DNA from: CAZYWA01 sp964650975 [NCBI: uncultured bacterium]
GTDB lineage: Bacteria; JADJOY01
DNA: 5,425 nt
NCBI GenBank assembly: GCA_964650975.1
Contig: CAZYWA010000401.1
Span: 2,212-7,636 of the forward strand
Direction of reading: 5' to 3'
Shown here one piece after another: positions 1 to 5,326 of this stretch. Numbering within the stretch: position 1 is the stretch's first letter; every line of letters starts with the position of its first letter. The notes beneath the pieces were generated by a model. The model did no database searches. It worked only from the letters and a program-made list of their open reading frames with translations, and was not told where the DNA came from. The translations under genes and the position numbers were made by a program.

Positions 1-354
1 GAGGGTGCCGGCCGCGAGCGCCAGCAGCAGCGTCGCGGCTTCGCTCGGCTCGGGACGGGTCGCCGCGAAGAACCCGGCGATCGCCACGGCCCCCGCGAAT
101 CGCGCGATCCGCACCGGCCAGCGCCCGCCCGTGGCCCCGGGCGCCGCCACTCGCCACGGCCGCAGCGCGACGATCGCCGCGGCGCACCCCAAGAAAATCC
201 ACGCTCCCGTCGAGAGCCACGCGAGCCCTCCCACGAGGGCGATGGCCGCGGATCTCGCCACGGCGAACAGCAGAAACACCACGAACCCGGCCGCGCCGCG
301 CGTGAAGGTCACGGCGCGGCCTGGCGTCGCCTTGCGGATCGATCCGTCTTCCAC
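1..354 (-). CDS. Partial multi-pass membrane protein, unknown function (N-terminal part)
   Basis: Read leftwards, an open frame runs from a GTG at 354-352 to the window edge, giving 118 codons with no stop. The next in-frame stop upstream is TAG at 402-400, and the intervening codons contain no ATG, GTG or TTG, so GTG at 354 is the most upstream plausible start. No good ribosome binding site precedes it; an in-frame GTG at codon 15 is the alternative. The product begins with a short polar segment (MEDGSIRKATPG, residues 1-12), followed by long hydrophobic stretches at about 20-33, 35-64, 83-97 and 106 onward. These are separated by short Arg/Pro-rich loops (such as RPWR at 65-68), typical of an inner-membrane protein. 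The opposite strand is also open over this stretch, but it encodes only an Ala/Arg/Thr/Pro-rich low-complexity product, as expected for the antisense of a membrane gene. No family recognised; the gene is truncated by the window. Confidence 0.6.
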   Translation of the reverse strand, partial: MEDGSIRKATPGRAVTFTRGAAGFVVFLLFAVARSAAIALVGGLAWLSTGAWIFLGCAAAIVALRPWRVAAPGATGGRWPVRIARFAGAVAIAGFFAATRPEPSEAATLLLALAAGTL

Positions 355-448
355 GATGAAGAGCGGGCCACTGCGAGCAGGATGCGCGACCGCCTTACGC
401 TAAGATTAGTGGGTTACGAGCGGCCGGCGGGACGAGGAGGAACTGGCG
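355..448. promoter_or_regulatory. Divergent intergenic region, probable promoter of the six-gene operon
   Basis: This is the only real gap ahead of the rightward gene cluster, and it lies between divergent starts, so promoters for both directions are expected here. It contains the most AT-rich pocket nearby, around 394-410. Within this, TAAGAT at 401-406 is a poor match to a sigma-70 type -10 box, with no convincing -35 box about 17 bases upstream. The pocket also has tiny dyads (CTTA/TAAG at 394-404 and CTAA/TTAG at 400-409). The location is supported by gene order; the exact promoter elements are not established. Confidence 0.3.
434..440 (+). promoter_or_regulatory. Strong Shine-Dalgarno site for the 67-aa protein
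   Basis: GAGGAGG lies 8 bases before the ATG at 449. It is the strongest ribosome binding site in the window and supports translation of this short ORF as the first gene of the operon. Confidence 0.75.
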
Positions 449-652
449 ATGGCGGATCCGAAACCGAAAGAGTCTTCCGACAAGGGCAAGGGCGCAGCTT
501 ACGACTCCTGGAAGGTGAGCGATCCTGAGGGCAAGTCCGCTCCTCCTCCGGCGCCCCCCAAGAGCAAGACCACGATCAAGGGAAAGTTCAGCGCCATGGT
601 CGATCGCTTCATCCGCAAGTTCAACACCGACAAAGGCTGGTACGACGAGTGA
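449..652 (+). CDS. Small charged, proline-containing hypothetical protein (67 aa)
   Basis: The gene starts at an ATG preceded by a strong GAGGAGG site and ends in a TGA that overlaps the GTG of the next gene (GTGA). The product is soluble-looking and low in complexity over its first half. Residues 1-34 are rich in Lys, Asp, Glu, Ser and Pro, with a DSWKVSDPEG stretch at about 19-28 and a proline-rich PPPAPPK at about 32-38. The C-terminal third (about 44-67) could form a basic amphipathic helix (KGKFSAMVDRFIRKFN) and ends in an aromatic/acidic GWYDE. There is no signal peptide or membrane segment. I recognise no family. The good start site, the coupled overlap and its position as the first gene argue that it is real. 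A role as a partner of the adjacent membrane winged-helix protein is inferred only from this coupling. Confidence 0.65.
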   Translation: MADPKPKESSDKGKGAAYDSWKVSDPEGKSAPPPAPPKSKTTIKGKFSAMVDRFIRKFNTDKGWYDE

Positions 653-1134
653 GCTTCGGCATCGTCGGCCATCCGGCCGTGCGCCTGGCGTTCGCGGGCG
701 CCATCGGCTTCCTGTGCTTCCGGCTTGCTGGCGAGCGACATCGCTCGACCGTCGGCTGGCCGCTGCTCGGCGGGATCCTCGGCTACGGGATCGAGTTCTG
801 GGCGCTGGCGCTGGTGGTGTGGTTGTGGCGGCTGCCCAAGGTCGATCTGCGGGAGCGCTACATGGAGCTCCGCGCGCACGAGAAGCTGTCGCAAGCGCTG
901 GGCGGCCCGTCGCTGGTCGGTGACCACCTCGGCGATCGCATCCTCATGGTGCTCGCCAACAACCCGGAGGGGCTGCGCATCAACGCGCTCGCCCAGGGCG
1001 TGGGACAGAGCTGGAGAGCGATCGAGGGCGCGGTGGGGGAGCTGGTGAAGCAGCGCAAGGTGGTCATGCGAGACGATCTCTACTTCATCGATTCGACGGC
1101 GTCCGCGACGGCCAGCACCGGAGGTCCCGGTTGA
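649..1134 (+). CDS. Membrane protein with two TM helices and a C-terminal winged-helix-like domain
   Basis: A 161-aa product starts at a GTG that overlaps the preceding stop (GTGA) and ends in a TGA overlapping the TTG of the next gene. There is no strong ribosome binding site, so translational coupling is likely. Two hydrophobic segments fall at about residues 8-27 and 36-61, the second very aromatic (FWALALVVWLWRLP). A charged amphipathic linker follows (about 64-85, DLRERYMELRAHEKLSQAL). Residues about 93-148 read as a winged helix-turn-helix: a helix with RILMVLANNPEG, then LRINALAQGVG, a candidate recognition helix SWRAIEGAVGELVKQ, and a short wing-like hairpin RKVVMRDDLYFI. The tail is Ser/Thr/Ala/Gly rich. 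The architecture suggests a membrane-tethered regulator, but winged helices can also serve only protein contacts. I do not recognise a named family, and the winged-helix call is by eye. Confidence 0.72.
   Translation: MSFGIVGHPAVRLAFAGAIGFLCFRLAGERHRSTVGWPLLGGILGYGIEFWALALVVWLWRLPKVDLRERYMELRAHEKLSQALGGPSLVGDHLGDRILMVLANNPEGLRINALAQGVGQSWRAIEGAVGELVKQRKVVMRDDLYFIDSTASATASTGGPG
1120..1125 (+). promoter_or_regulatory. Shine-Dalgarno site fixing a TTG start
   Basis: GGAGGT lies 5 bases before the TTG at 1131, inside the end of the upstream gene. It supports the unusual TTG start of the family 2 glycosyltransferase, for which the first sensible residues (SVTVVIPAHNE) follow immediately. Confidence 0.75.
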
Positions 1135-2015
1135 GCGTCACGGTGGTGATCCCCGCGCACAACGAGGCCCACGCGATCGCGGGAGTGGTCACGGCGTCGC
1201 TGGCGCAACCGGGCGTCACCGAGGTCATCGTCGTCGACGACGGCTCGACCGACACCACCGGCGAGGTGGCGAGGCAGGCCGGCGCGCACGTCGTCACGCA
1301 TCCCTACTGCATCGGCAACGGGGCGTCGGCCAAGTCGGGCGCTCGTGCCGCGCACGGCGACGTCGTGGTGTTCCTGGATGGCGACGGCCAGCACCCGCCC
1401 GAGGACATCCCGCGGATGCTCGAGAAGCTCGAGCGCTTCCACCTGGTGGTGGGCGCCCGCGAGCCCGACACCCACGCCAACCTCAAGCGCCGTTTCGGCA
1501 ACAACGTCTACAACCTGTTCGCGAGCTACGTGACGCAGTTCCCGATCCAGGACCTGACCAGCGGCTTTCGCGCGATCCGGCGTGACTTGCTGCTTCACTA
1601 CCTCTACTTGCTGCCCAACGGTTTCTCGTCGCCGTCGACGCTGACGCTCGCGATCCTGCGCACCGGGCGCTCGCTCGCGTACGTGCCGATCCGGGCCCGC
1701 GAGCGCAAGGGCAAGAGCAAGATCCGCATCGTCAGCGACGGCACGCGGTTCTTCCTGATCATCATCAAGATCGCGACGCTGTTCTCGCCGCTCAGGGTGT
1801 TCATTCCCGTGAGCCTGGTGGCGTTCATCCTGGGCACCGTGAACTACACGTGGAGCTCGGTGCGAAACGGGCATTTCGTGTTCACCAACATGTCGGCGCT
1901 GATGTACGTCGCCGCGGTGCTGATCTTCATGCAGGGGCTGGTGGCCGAGCAGATCGCGCAGCTCAGACTCGACCGCACCGAGGGCCACGACATCACCGGC
2001 CGCGCGCCGGTTTGA
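1131..2015 (+). CDS. Family 2 glycosyltransferase, dolichol-phosphate mannosyltransferase-like, with two C-terminal TM helices
   Basis: This 294-aa protein is a GT-A fold enzyme of family GT2. It probably transfers a sugar from a nucleotide donor to polyprenyl phosphate at the cytoplasmic face of the inner membrane. Visible motifs are the N-terminal nucleotide-binding strand TVVIPAHNE (residues 4-12), VVDDGSTD (34-41), the metal-binding DGD in FLDGDGQHPPED (81-92; D83 and D85), DLTSGFRAI (141-149), and the GKSKI plus RFF segment (194-208) common in this subfamily. The catalytic part is followed by KIATLFSPLRVF and two hydrophobic helices at about 223-240 and 254-272, the usual topology of polyprenyl-phosphate glycosyltransferases with a short membrane anchor. 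The start is TTG with a well-placed GGAGGT and a TTGA overlap with the previous gene. Family membership is confident; the sugar and acceptor are not deducible. A classical dolichol/undecaprenyl-phosphate mannosyl- or glucosyltransferase activity is the best guess. Confidence 0.93.
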   Translation: MSVTVVIPAHNEAHAIAGVVTASLAQPGVTEVIVVDDGSTDTTGEVARQAGAHVVTHPYCIGNGASAKSGARAAHGDVVVFLDGDGQHPPEDIPRMLEKLERFHLVVGAREPDTHANLKRRFGNNVYNLFASYVTQFPIQDLTSGFRAIRRDLLLHYLYLLPNGFSSPSTLTLAILRTGRSLAYVPIRARERKGKSKIRIVSDGTRFFLIIIKIATLFSPLRVFIPVSLVAFILGTVNYTWSSVRNGHFVFTNMSALMYVAAVLIFMQGLVAEQIAQLRLDRTEGHDITGRAPV

Positions 2016-2019
2016 GGGC

Positions 2020-2037
2020 GGCGCCGCGCGCGGCGCC
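2020..2037. repeat. Perfect 18-base GC palindrome in the gap between the two glycosyltransferase genes
   Basis: GGCGCCGCGCGCGGCGCC reads identically on both strands. In RNA it can fold into a 7-bp all-GC stem with a CGCG loop. It fills most of the 29-base gap between the TGA at 2013-2015 and the ATG at 2045. No T-run follows, so it is not a standard intrinsic terminator. It may modulate initiation of the downstream gene or stabilise a processed mRNA end, or it may simply reflect the high GC content. Confidence 0.6.
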
Positions 2038-2044
2038 AGGCCGG

Positions 2045-3292
2045 ATGCACGCCGTCGTCCTCACCACGTGCTATCCGCGTTTTCCGGGCGATTTTGCCGG
2101 AGCGCACGTGGAGCGCTCGGTGCGCCGTCTGGTGGCGCTCGGCCATCGCGTCACGGTGGTGGCGCCCGCCGACGACCGTCGCGTGGTGCCGGCGGCGACC
2201 GGCGGCGCGACCGTTCGCTGGGCCCGCTACCTGCCGCGTCGCTGGCGACGCCTGCCGTACGGATACGGCGGCATCCCCATCCATCTGCGCGAGCATCCGT
2301 GGCGGATCCTCGAGGTTCCGTTCCTGATCGTGGGACTCATGGTCGAGGCGTGGCGCGCCGCCGGTGACGCGGGCGGAGCCGATCTGTTGCACGCGAACTG
2401 GCTCTTCACCGGTTTCGCGGCGCTTCCAGTGCGCTGGCTGCGCGGCTTGCCGATGCTCGTGACGCTGCGAGGGAGCGACCTCGCGCTGGCCGAGTCCACG
2501 GCACCGCTGCGCTGGGCGGCGCGCGGGTTGCTCGGCGCAGCCGACGGCGTGGCGCCGGTCAGCCGTGATCTCGCCAGGCGCGCTGCTCGCCTCGGTGCCA
2601 GCGCCGAGCGCACCTGGTCCGTGCCCGACGGCGCCGAGACCGAAGGGCTTCCCGAACGCGGTGCGGCGCGCGCGGAACTCGGTCTCGGGGCGGAGCAGCG
2701 TCTGGTGGTGTTCGTCGGTAACGTGATCCCCGTCAAAGGGATCGATGTTTTGATCGAGGCGGCTCAGCGTCTCGCCGCGCGCGATGGCTTCGCCGACGTG
2801 CGCTTCGTGCTGGTGGGGGGCGGAGCCGGAATCCCCGACTACGAGCAGCTGGCGCGGCAGCACGGTGTGCAAGAGGTGCTGCGTTTCACCGGATTCCGCC
2901 CGACCGACGAGATCCCCACCTGGATGGGGGCGTGCGACGTGTTCTGCCTGCCGAGCCGCTCCGAAGGCCTGCCCAACGTGATCCTCGAAGCGATGGGCGG
3001 CGCGCGTGCGATCGTGGCCAGCCGCGTGGGCGGACTGCCGGATCTCGTCGAGGACGGACGGAGCGGTGTGCTGGTGCCCGCCGAGGACGCGGCGGCGCTG
3101 GCCGACGCGCTGGCCCGGGTGCTGGCTGACCGGGAGCTGCGCGACCGCCTAGGGCAGCGCGCGCGGGAGCTGCTCCACGAGCGCGGCCTCACCTGGGAAG
3201 CGACCGCGCGCCGCTACGCGGAGATTTACGCCAATCTGATCGAGGGCCGTAGACTAGAGCCGCGCTCGCCCGCGGCGGAGGGCCAAGCATGA
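2045..3292 (+). CDS. Family 4 glycosyltransferase, TuaC-like (GT-B fold)
   Basis: A 415-aa retaining glycosyltransferase of family GT4, the normal length for the family and probably cytoplasmic. The N-terminal Rossmann domain opens with VVLTTCYPRFPGDFAGAHV (residues 4-22), the acceptor-side glycine loop. LHANWLFTGFAA (115-126) and VTLRGSDLA (139-147) are typical of exopolysaccharide and teichuronic-acid-type enzymes. The linker carries VPDG (193-196) where many relatives have VPNG. The C-terminal donor domain shows FVGNVIPVKGIDVLIEAA (223-240), RFTGF (280-284), DEIPTWMGACDVFCLPS (288-304) and the EX7E signature E307-GLPNVIL-E315, followed by ASRVGGLPDLVEDGRSGVLV. Calling the ATG at 2045 puts the first beta strand at the very N terminus. 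The frame is open further upstream but yields an Arg/Ala-rich non-homologous stretch overlapping the previous gene, so that extension is rejected. The ribosome binding site is weak. The gene probably builds a surface or lipid-linked glycan with its neighbour; donor and acceptor are unknown. Confidence 0.93.
   Translation: MHAVVLTTCYPRFPGDFAGAHVERSVRRLVALGHRVTVVAPADDRRVVPAATGGATVRWARYLPRRWRRLPYGYGGIPIHLREHPWRILEVPFLIVGLMVEAWRAAGDAGGADLLHANWLFTGFAALPVRWLRGLPMLVTLRGSDLALAESTAPLRWAARGLLGAADGVAPVSRDLARRAARLGASAERTWSVPDGAETEGLPERGAARAELGLGAEQRLVVFVGNVIPVKGIDVLIEAAQRLAARDGFADVRFVLVGGGAGIPDYEQLARQHGVQEVLRFTGFRPTDEIPTWMGACDVFCLPSRSEGLPNVILEAMGGARAIVASRVGGLPDLVEDGRSGVLVPAEDAAALADALARVLADRELRDRLGQRARELLHERGLTWEATARRYAEIYANLIEGRRLEPRSPAAEGQA
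3277..3282 (+). promoter_or_regulatory. Shine-Dalgarno site for the hydrolase gene
   Basis: GGAGGG lies 6 bases before the ATG at 3289, within the last codons of the glycosyltransferase gene. It supports this ATG and re-initiation at the ATGA overlap. Confidence 0.65.
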
Positions 3293-4275
3293 GCCGGACC
3301 ATTGCTCGCCGATCCTCGTGGGTCGCGTTGCTGTCGCTGGTTTGCACGGGCTGCGCGGTGCGTACCGCCGCGCCCGATCCGGTGCCGGGCGGATGGCAGC
3401 GCCGCGCCGACCCGTTCGCGTATCCCGCTGGTGAGATCGCCTTCGAGCTGCAAGCGATGGCGGACGAGCAGCCCGAGTTCGCGACCTGGTCGCTCACCTA
3501 TCCGTCCGCCGACACCACCGATCCCAAGAACGCGACCTCGCACGCGGTGCTTCGCTACCCGCGCGCGGGCAGCGACGCGCTGGTGGTGGTGCTGCCGATC
3601 CTGGGCGGCGACTACTCGGAGACCGACTGGTTCGGCAAAGGGCTCGCGGAGCAGGGCATCGCCACGCTGCGCTTCGATCGCAAGACCGACGTGCTCGATC
3701 CGCGCGGCGACTTCGAGCTCGCGGGACGGCGCATCCGCGACAGCGTGATCGACGTGCGGCGCGGTCTCGACCTGCTCGCCAAGGGCTCGCCCGCCGCCCG
3801 CCAGCCGATGCAGTTCTCGCACATCGGACTGCTCGGCATCAGCATGGGCTCGATGATCGGCAACCTGATCGCCGCCTACGATCCGCGCATCCAGGCCACC
3901 GCGCTGGTCTTGACCGGCGGCGAGTTCGCGCACGTGCTGGAGTCGGCCCGTGGCGAGGTCGAGGTGCGGGATTTCCTCGAGGGGCTCGAGTCGCGCGGTT
4001 ACGACCACGATCGCTTACGCCGCGAGGCCCACTGGTACCTCGACCCCGTCGATCCGATGGCGCACGCCGGGAGCCTCGACCCGGCGACCACGCTGATCGT
4101 GCAAGGACGCTTCGATCCGATCATCCCGTTCGAGGTCGGCACCCGGCTCTGGGAAGCGGCGCACCGTCCCGAGCGCGTGGTGCTGCCCAGCGGGCATTAC
4201 AGCGCGGTGCTCTTCTTGCCGTACATCGAATCGCTGCTCGAGGATCATTTCCGGAAGCACTTGCTGCCCTCGTGA
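3289..4275 (+). CDS. Probable exported lipoprotein alpha/beta hydrolase (serine esterase/acylase-like)
   Basis: The 328-aa product begins with a short basic n-region (SRTIARR) and a hydrophobic core WVALLSLVCTGC at about 11-22. C22 would be the lipidated cysteine, although the lipobox is imperfect because Cys occupies the -3 position. Export to the periplasm or outer-membrane face is therefore likely but not certain. The rest is an alpha/beta hydrolase: strand ALVVVLPILGGDYSETDWF (97-115, oxyanion region), IATLRFDRK (124-132), the nucleophile elbow GISMGS (183-188; S185), a probable acid in VQGRFDPIIP (271-280; D276) and the catalytic histidine in PSGHYSA (300-306; H303). The complete Ser-Asp-His set suggests an active enzyme. 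The lid region at about 211-255 is charged. It starts at an ATG overlapping the previous TGA with a good GGAGGG site. In context it may act on an acyl or ester group of the glycan made by the upstream transferases, but the substrate cannot be read from sequence. Confidence 0.87.
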   Translation: MSRTIARRSSWVALLSLVCTGCAVRTAAPDPVPGGWQRRADPFAYPAGEIAFELQAMADEQPEFATWSLTYPSADTTDPKNATSHAVLRYPRAGSDALVVVLPILGGDYSETDWFGKGLAEQGIATLRFDRKTDVLDPRGDFELAGRRIRDSVIDVRRGLDLLAKGSPAARQPMQFSHIGLLGISMGSMIGNLIAAYDPRIQATALVLTGGEFAHVLESARGEVEVRDFLEGLESRGYDHDRLRREAHWYLDPVDPMAHAGSLDPATTLIVQGRFDPIIPFEVGTRLWEAAHRPERVVLPSGHYSAVLFLPYIESLLEDHFRKHLLPS

Positions 4276-4841
4276 CCGCGGTTTGCGGGATCGCGCTCAA
4301 GGAGTGGGCGAGCGTGTGCGCGGAGCTGGGCGCGGGTCGCGCCACGCTGGTGCTGCGGAAGGGCGGGATCGCCGAGAAGTCGAGACGTGGCTTCACGGCC
4401 GCTCACCGCGAGTTCTTCCTTTTCCCCAGCCACTTCCACGAGCGGCCGGAGGATCTGCGCCACGTCGCTGCGCCGAATCGCGTGGCTGCGGCGGTGCCTC
4501 GGCAAGCGCTGGTCGAGCTCTCGCTCCACGCCGCGGTCGCGGAGCTGGCCGAGATCACCGACCTCGAGGTCGCTCGTGCGCTAGTGCCGCACCAGTCGCT
4601 GACGCTCGAGGCGATCGAGCGGCGCTTTCGTTACCGCAAGCCGGGGATCGCGGCGCTGGTGCTGCGCGTCCATCATCTCGCGACTCCCCTCGCGATCCCG
4701 AATCTCGCCCGCTACGACGTATGCCGCTCGTGGGTCGAGCTCCCCCAATATCTCGTGTTCGAGCGCGCGGAACCGGTGCTCGACGATGCGACTTTCGGCG
4801 CCCGGCTGAATGAAATCCGCGCCGTGCTCGGCACTGGCTAG
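4272..4841 (+). CDS. DUF1802 family protein
   Basis: This 189-aa protein matches my memory of the DUF1802 family (Pfam, function unknown). It has an N-terminal ALKEWASVCAELG (residues 8-20) followed by ATLVLRKGGIAEK (24-36), HREFFLFPSHFHE (45-57), and a C-terminal half with VLRVHHLATPLAIP (130-143) and CRSWVEL (151-157). It looks soluble and cytoplasmic, with no signal peptide or membrane helix. The start is GTG overlapping the stop of the hydrolase gene (GTGA). No other start exists before the conserved ALKEW segment, and only a weak, distant GGAAG precedes it, so coupled translation is likely. Its stop TAG shares the CTAG with the stop of the convergent thioesterase gene. DUF1802 proteins have no settled function; membership in this operon is the only clue and may be fortuitous. 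Confidence 0.85.
   Translation: MTAVCGIALKEWASVCAELGAGRATLVLRKGGIAEKSRRGFTAAHREFFLFPSHFHERPEDLRHVAAPNRVAAAVPRQALVELSLHAAVAELAEITDLEVARALVPHQSLTLEAIERRFRYRKPGIAALVLRVHHLATPLAIPNLARYDVCRSWVELPQYLVFERAEPVLDDATFGARLNEIRAVLGTG
4838..4841. other. Tail-to-tail stop codon overlap (CTAG) of convergent genes
   Basis: The rightward DUF1802 gene stops with TAG at 4839-4841 and the leftward thioesterase gene with TAG at 4840-4838. The two coding regions thus share four bases and no intergenic spacer exists. No hairpin with a T-run is evident on either side, so each transcript must end inside the opposite gene, by Rho or by an unrecognised signal. Confidence 0.85.
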
Positions 4842-5326
4842 GGCCGCCCGGCCGGTTCCGGATCTCGCCCCGGTACGAACGACGCGGCGCGCTCGGGGGA
4901 GAGCGCGCGGAACCGCGCTTCCGCCTCGGCCAGCACGCGCCCGCGCTGGTCGAGAAGGCGGCTCGCGACGTCGAAGTCGGCACCCGACTCGCCGACCAGC
5001 CACGCTTCGCCGCGAACCGGCGTCTCGACCGGCACCGGCCGCAGGTAGCGGACCTCGATGCGCGCGGTGGCGACCACCACGTTGGGCGCGCGCAGTGAAG
5101 CCACCGCTCCCATCAGCTCGTCGAGGATCATGCAAGTCGTGCCGCCGTGGGCGACGTTCGAATAGCCGCGGAACTCGCGCCGCACCGAGAGCTCGCACAC
5201 GACCTTGTCGTCCTCGCGACGGGGCTGCATCCCGAGGGAAATCGGGTTCTCGGTGCCGCACGCGACACAGCCCCGCGACCGGACCGTGGTCTCACGGTCC
5301 GGCGACGCGGTGTCGCCCTCAGGCAC
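4838..5326 (-). CDS. PaaI-type hotdog-fold thioesterase
   Basis: Read leftwards from a GTG at 5326-5324, this encodes a 162-aa hotdog-fold acyl-CoA thioesterase-like protein. After a polar leader (residues 1-18) comes a CVACGTENPISLGMQ segment (20-34); the CxxCG...NP..L pattern is common at the N terminus of one hotdog clade. The hallmark NVAHGGTTCMILDELMG (57-73) follows, with the H60-G61-G62 loop and catalytic-type acid D69 or E70 on the central helix. Then come strands ATARIEVRYLRPVPVETPV (86-104), GEAWLVGE and RGRVLAEAEARFRAL, the standard PaaI layout. GTG 5326 is preferred because it couples with the upstream kinase stop (8-base overlap). An ATG at 5410 in the same frame would add an Arg/Ser-rich tail lying over the kinase C terminus and is rejected. 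The likely substrate is a CoA thioester, perhaps aromatic or fatty acyl; specificity is unknown. Confidence 0.9.
   Translation of the reverse strand: MPEGDTASPDRETTVRSRGCVACGTENPISLGMQPRREDDKVVCELSVRREFRGYSNVAHGGTTCMILDELMGAVASLRAPNVVVATARIEVRYLRPVPVETPVRGEAWLVGESGADFDVASRLLDQRGRVLAEAEARFRALSPERAASFVPGRDPEPAGRP
5279..5302. repeat. Ten-base-pair perfect inverted repeat near the thioesterase start
   Basis: The arms CCGGACCGTG (5279-5288) and CACGGTCCGG (5293-5302) are fully complementary and separated by 4 bases. In the thioesterase mRNA this would be a stable hairpin in codons about 9 to 16, in the poorly conserved leader before the CxxCG motif. No T-run follows on either strand, so it is not a standard terminator. 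It could slow or gate early elongation, bind a protein, or be coincidental. Confidence 0.6.

Noticed and set aside
5-403. Rightward 132-residue open frame
   Set aside because: Ala/Arg/Thr/Pro-rich low-complexity product, no ribosome binding site, and antisense to a frame encoding clear hydrophobic segments.
1080-1988. Long leftward open frame of 302 residues
   Set aside because: It lies wholly opposite the family 2 glycosyltransferase and encodes Arg/His/Asp/Val-rich sequence without domain motifs; a GC-rich shadow.
2020-2037. Intrinsic terminator between the glycosyltransferase genes
   Set aside because: The palindrome is not followed by a T-run on either strand, and the downstream gene starts only 7 bases later.
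1850-2044. N-terminal extension of the family 4 glycosyltransferase
   Set aside because: The extra 65 residues are Arg/Ala/His-rich, out of frame over the preceding gene, and would displace the conserved first beta strand from the N terminus.
1844-2872. Long leftward open frame of 342 residues
   Set aside because: Antisense to both glycosyltransferase genes, His/Arg/Ala-rich and lacking motifs; a shadow.
3226-4008. Leftward open frame of 260 residues
   Set aside because: Antisense to the hydrolase, whose catalytic motifs are intact; composition typical of a shadow frame.
4283-4813. Second rightward frame of 176 residues inside the DUF1802 gene
   Set aside because: Arg/Gly/Ala-rich with no motifs, nested in a recognisable DUF1802 coding region.
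4581-5261. Leftward frame of 226 residues overlapping the thioesterase
   Set aside because: Arg-rich shadow in another frame of the same strand; the thioesterase frame carries the hotdog motifs.
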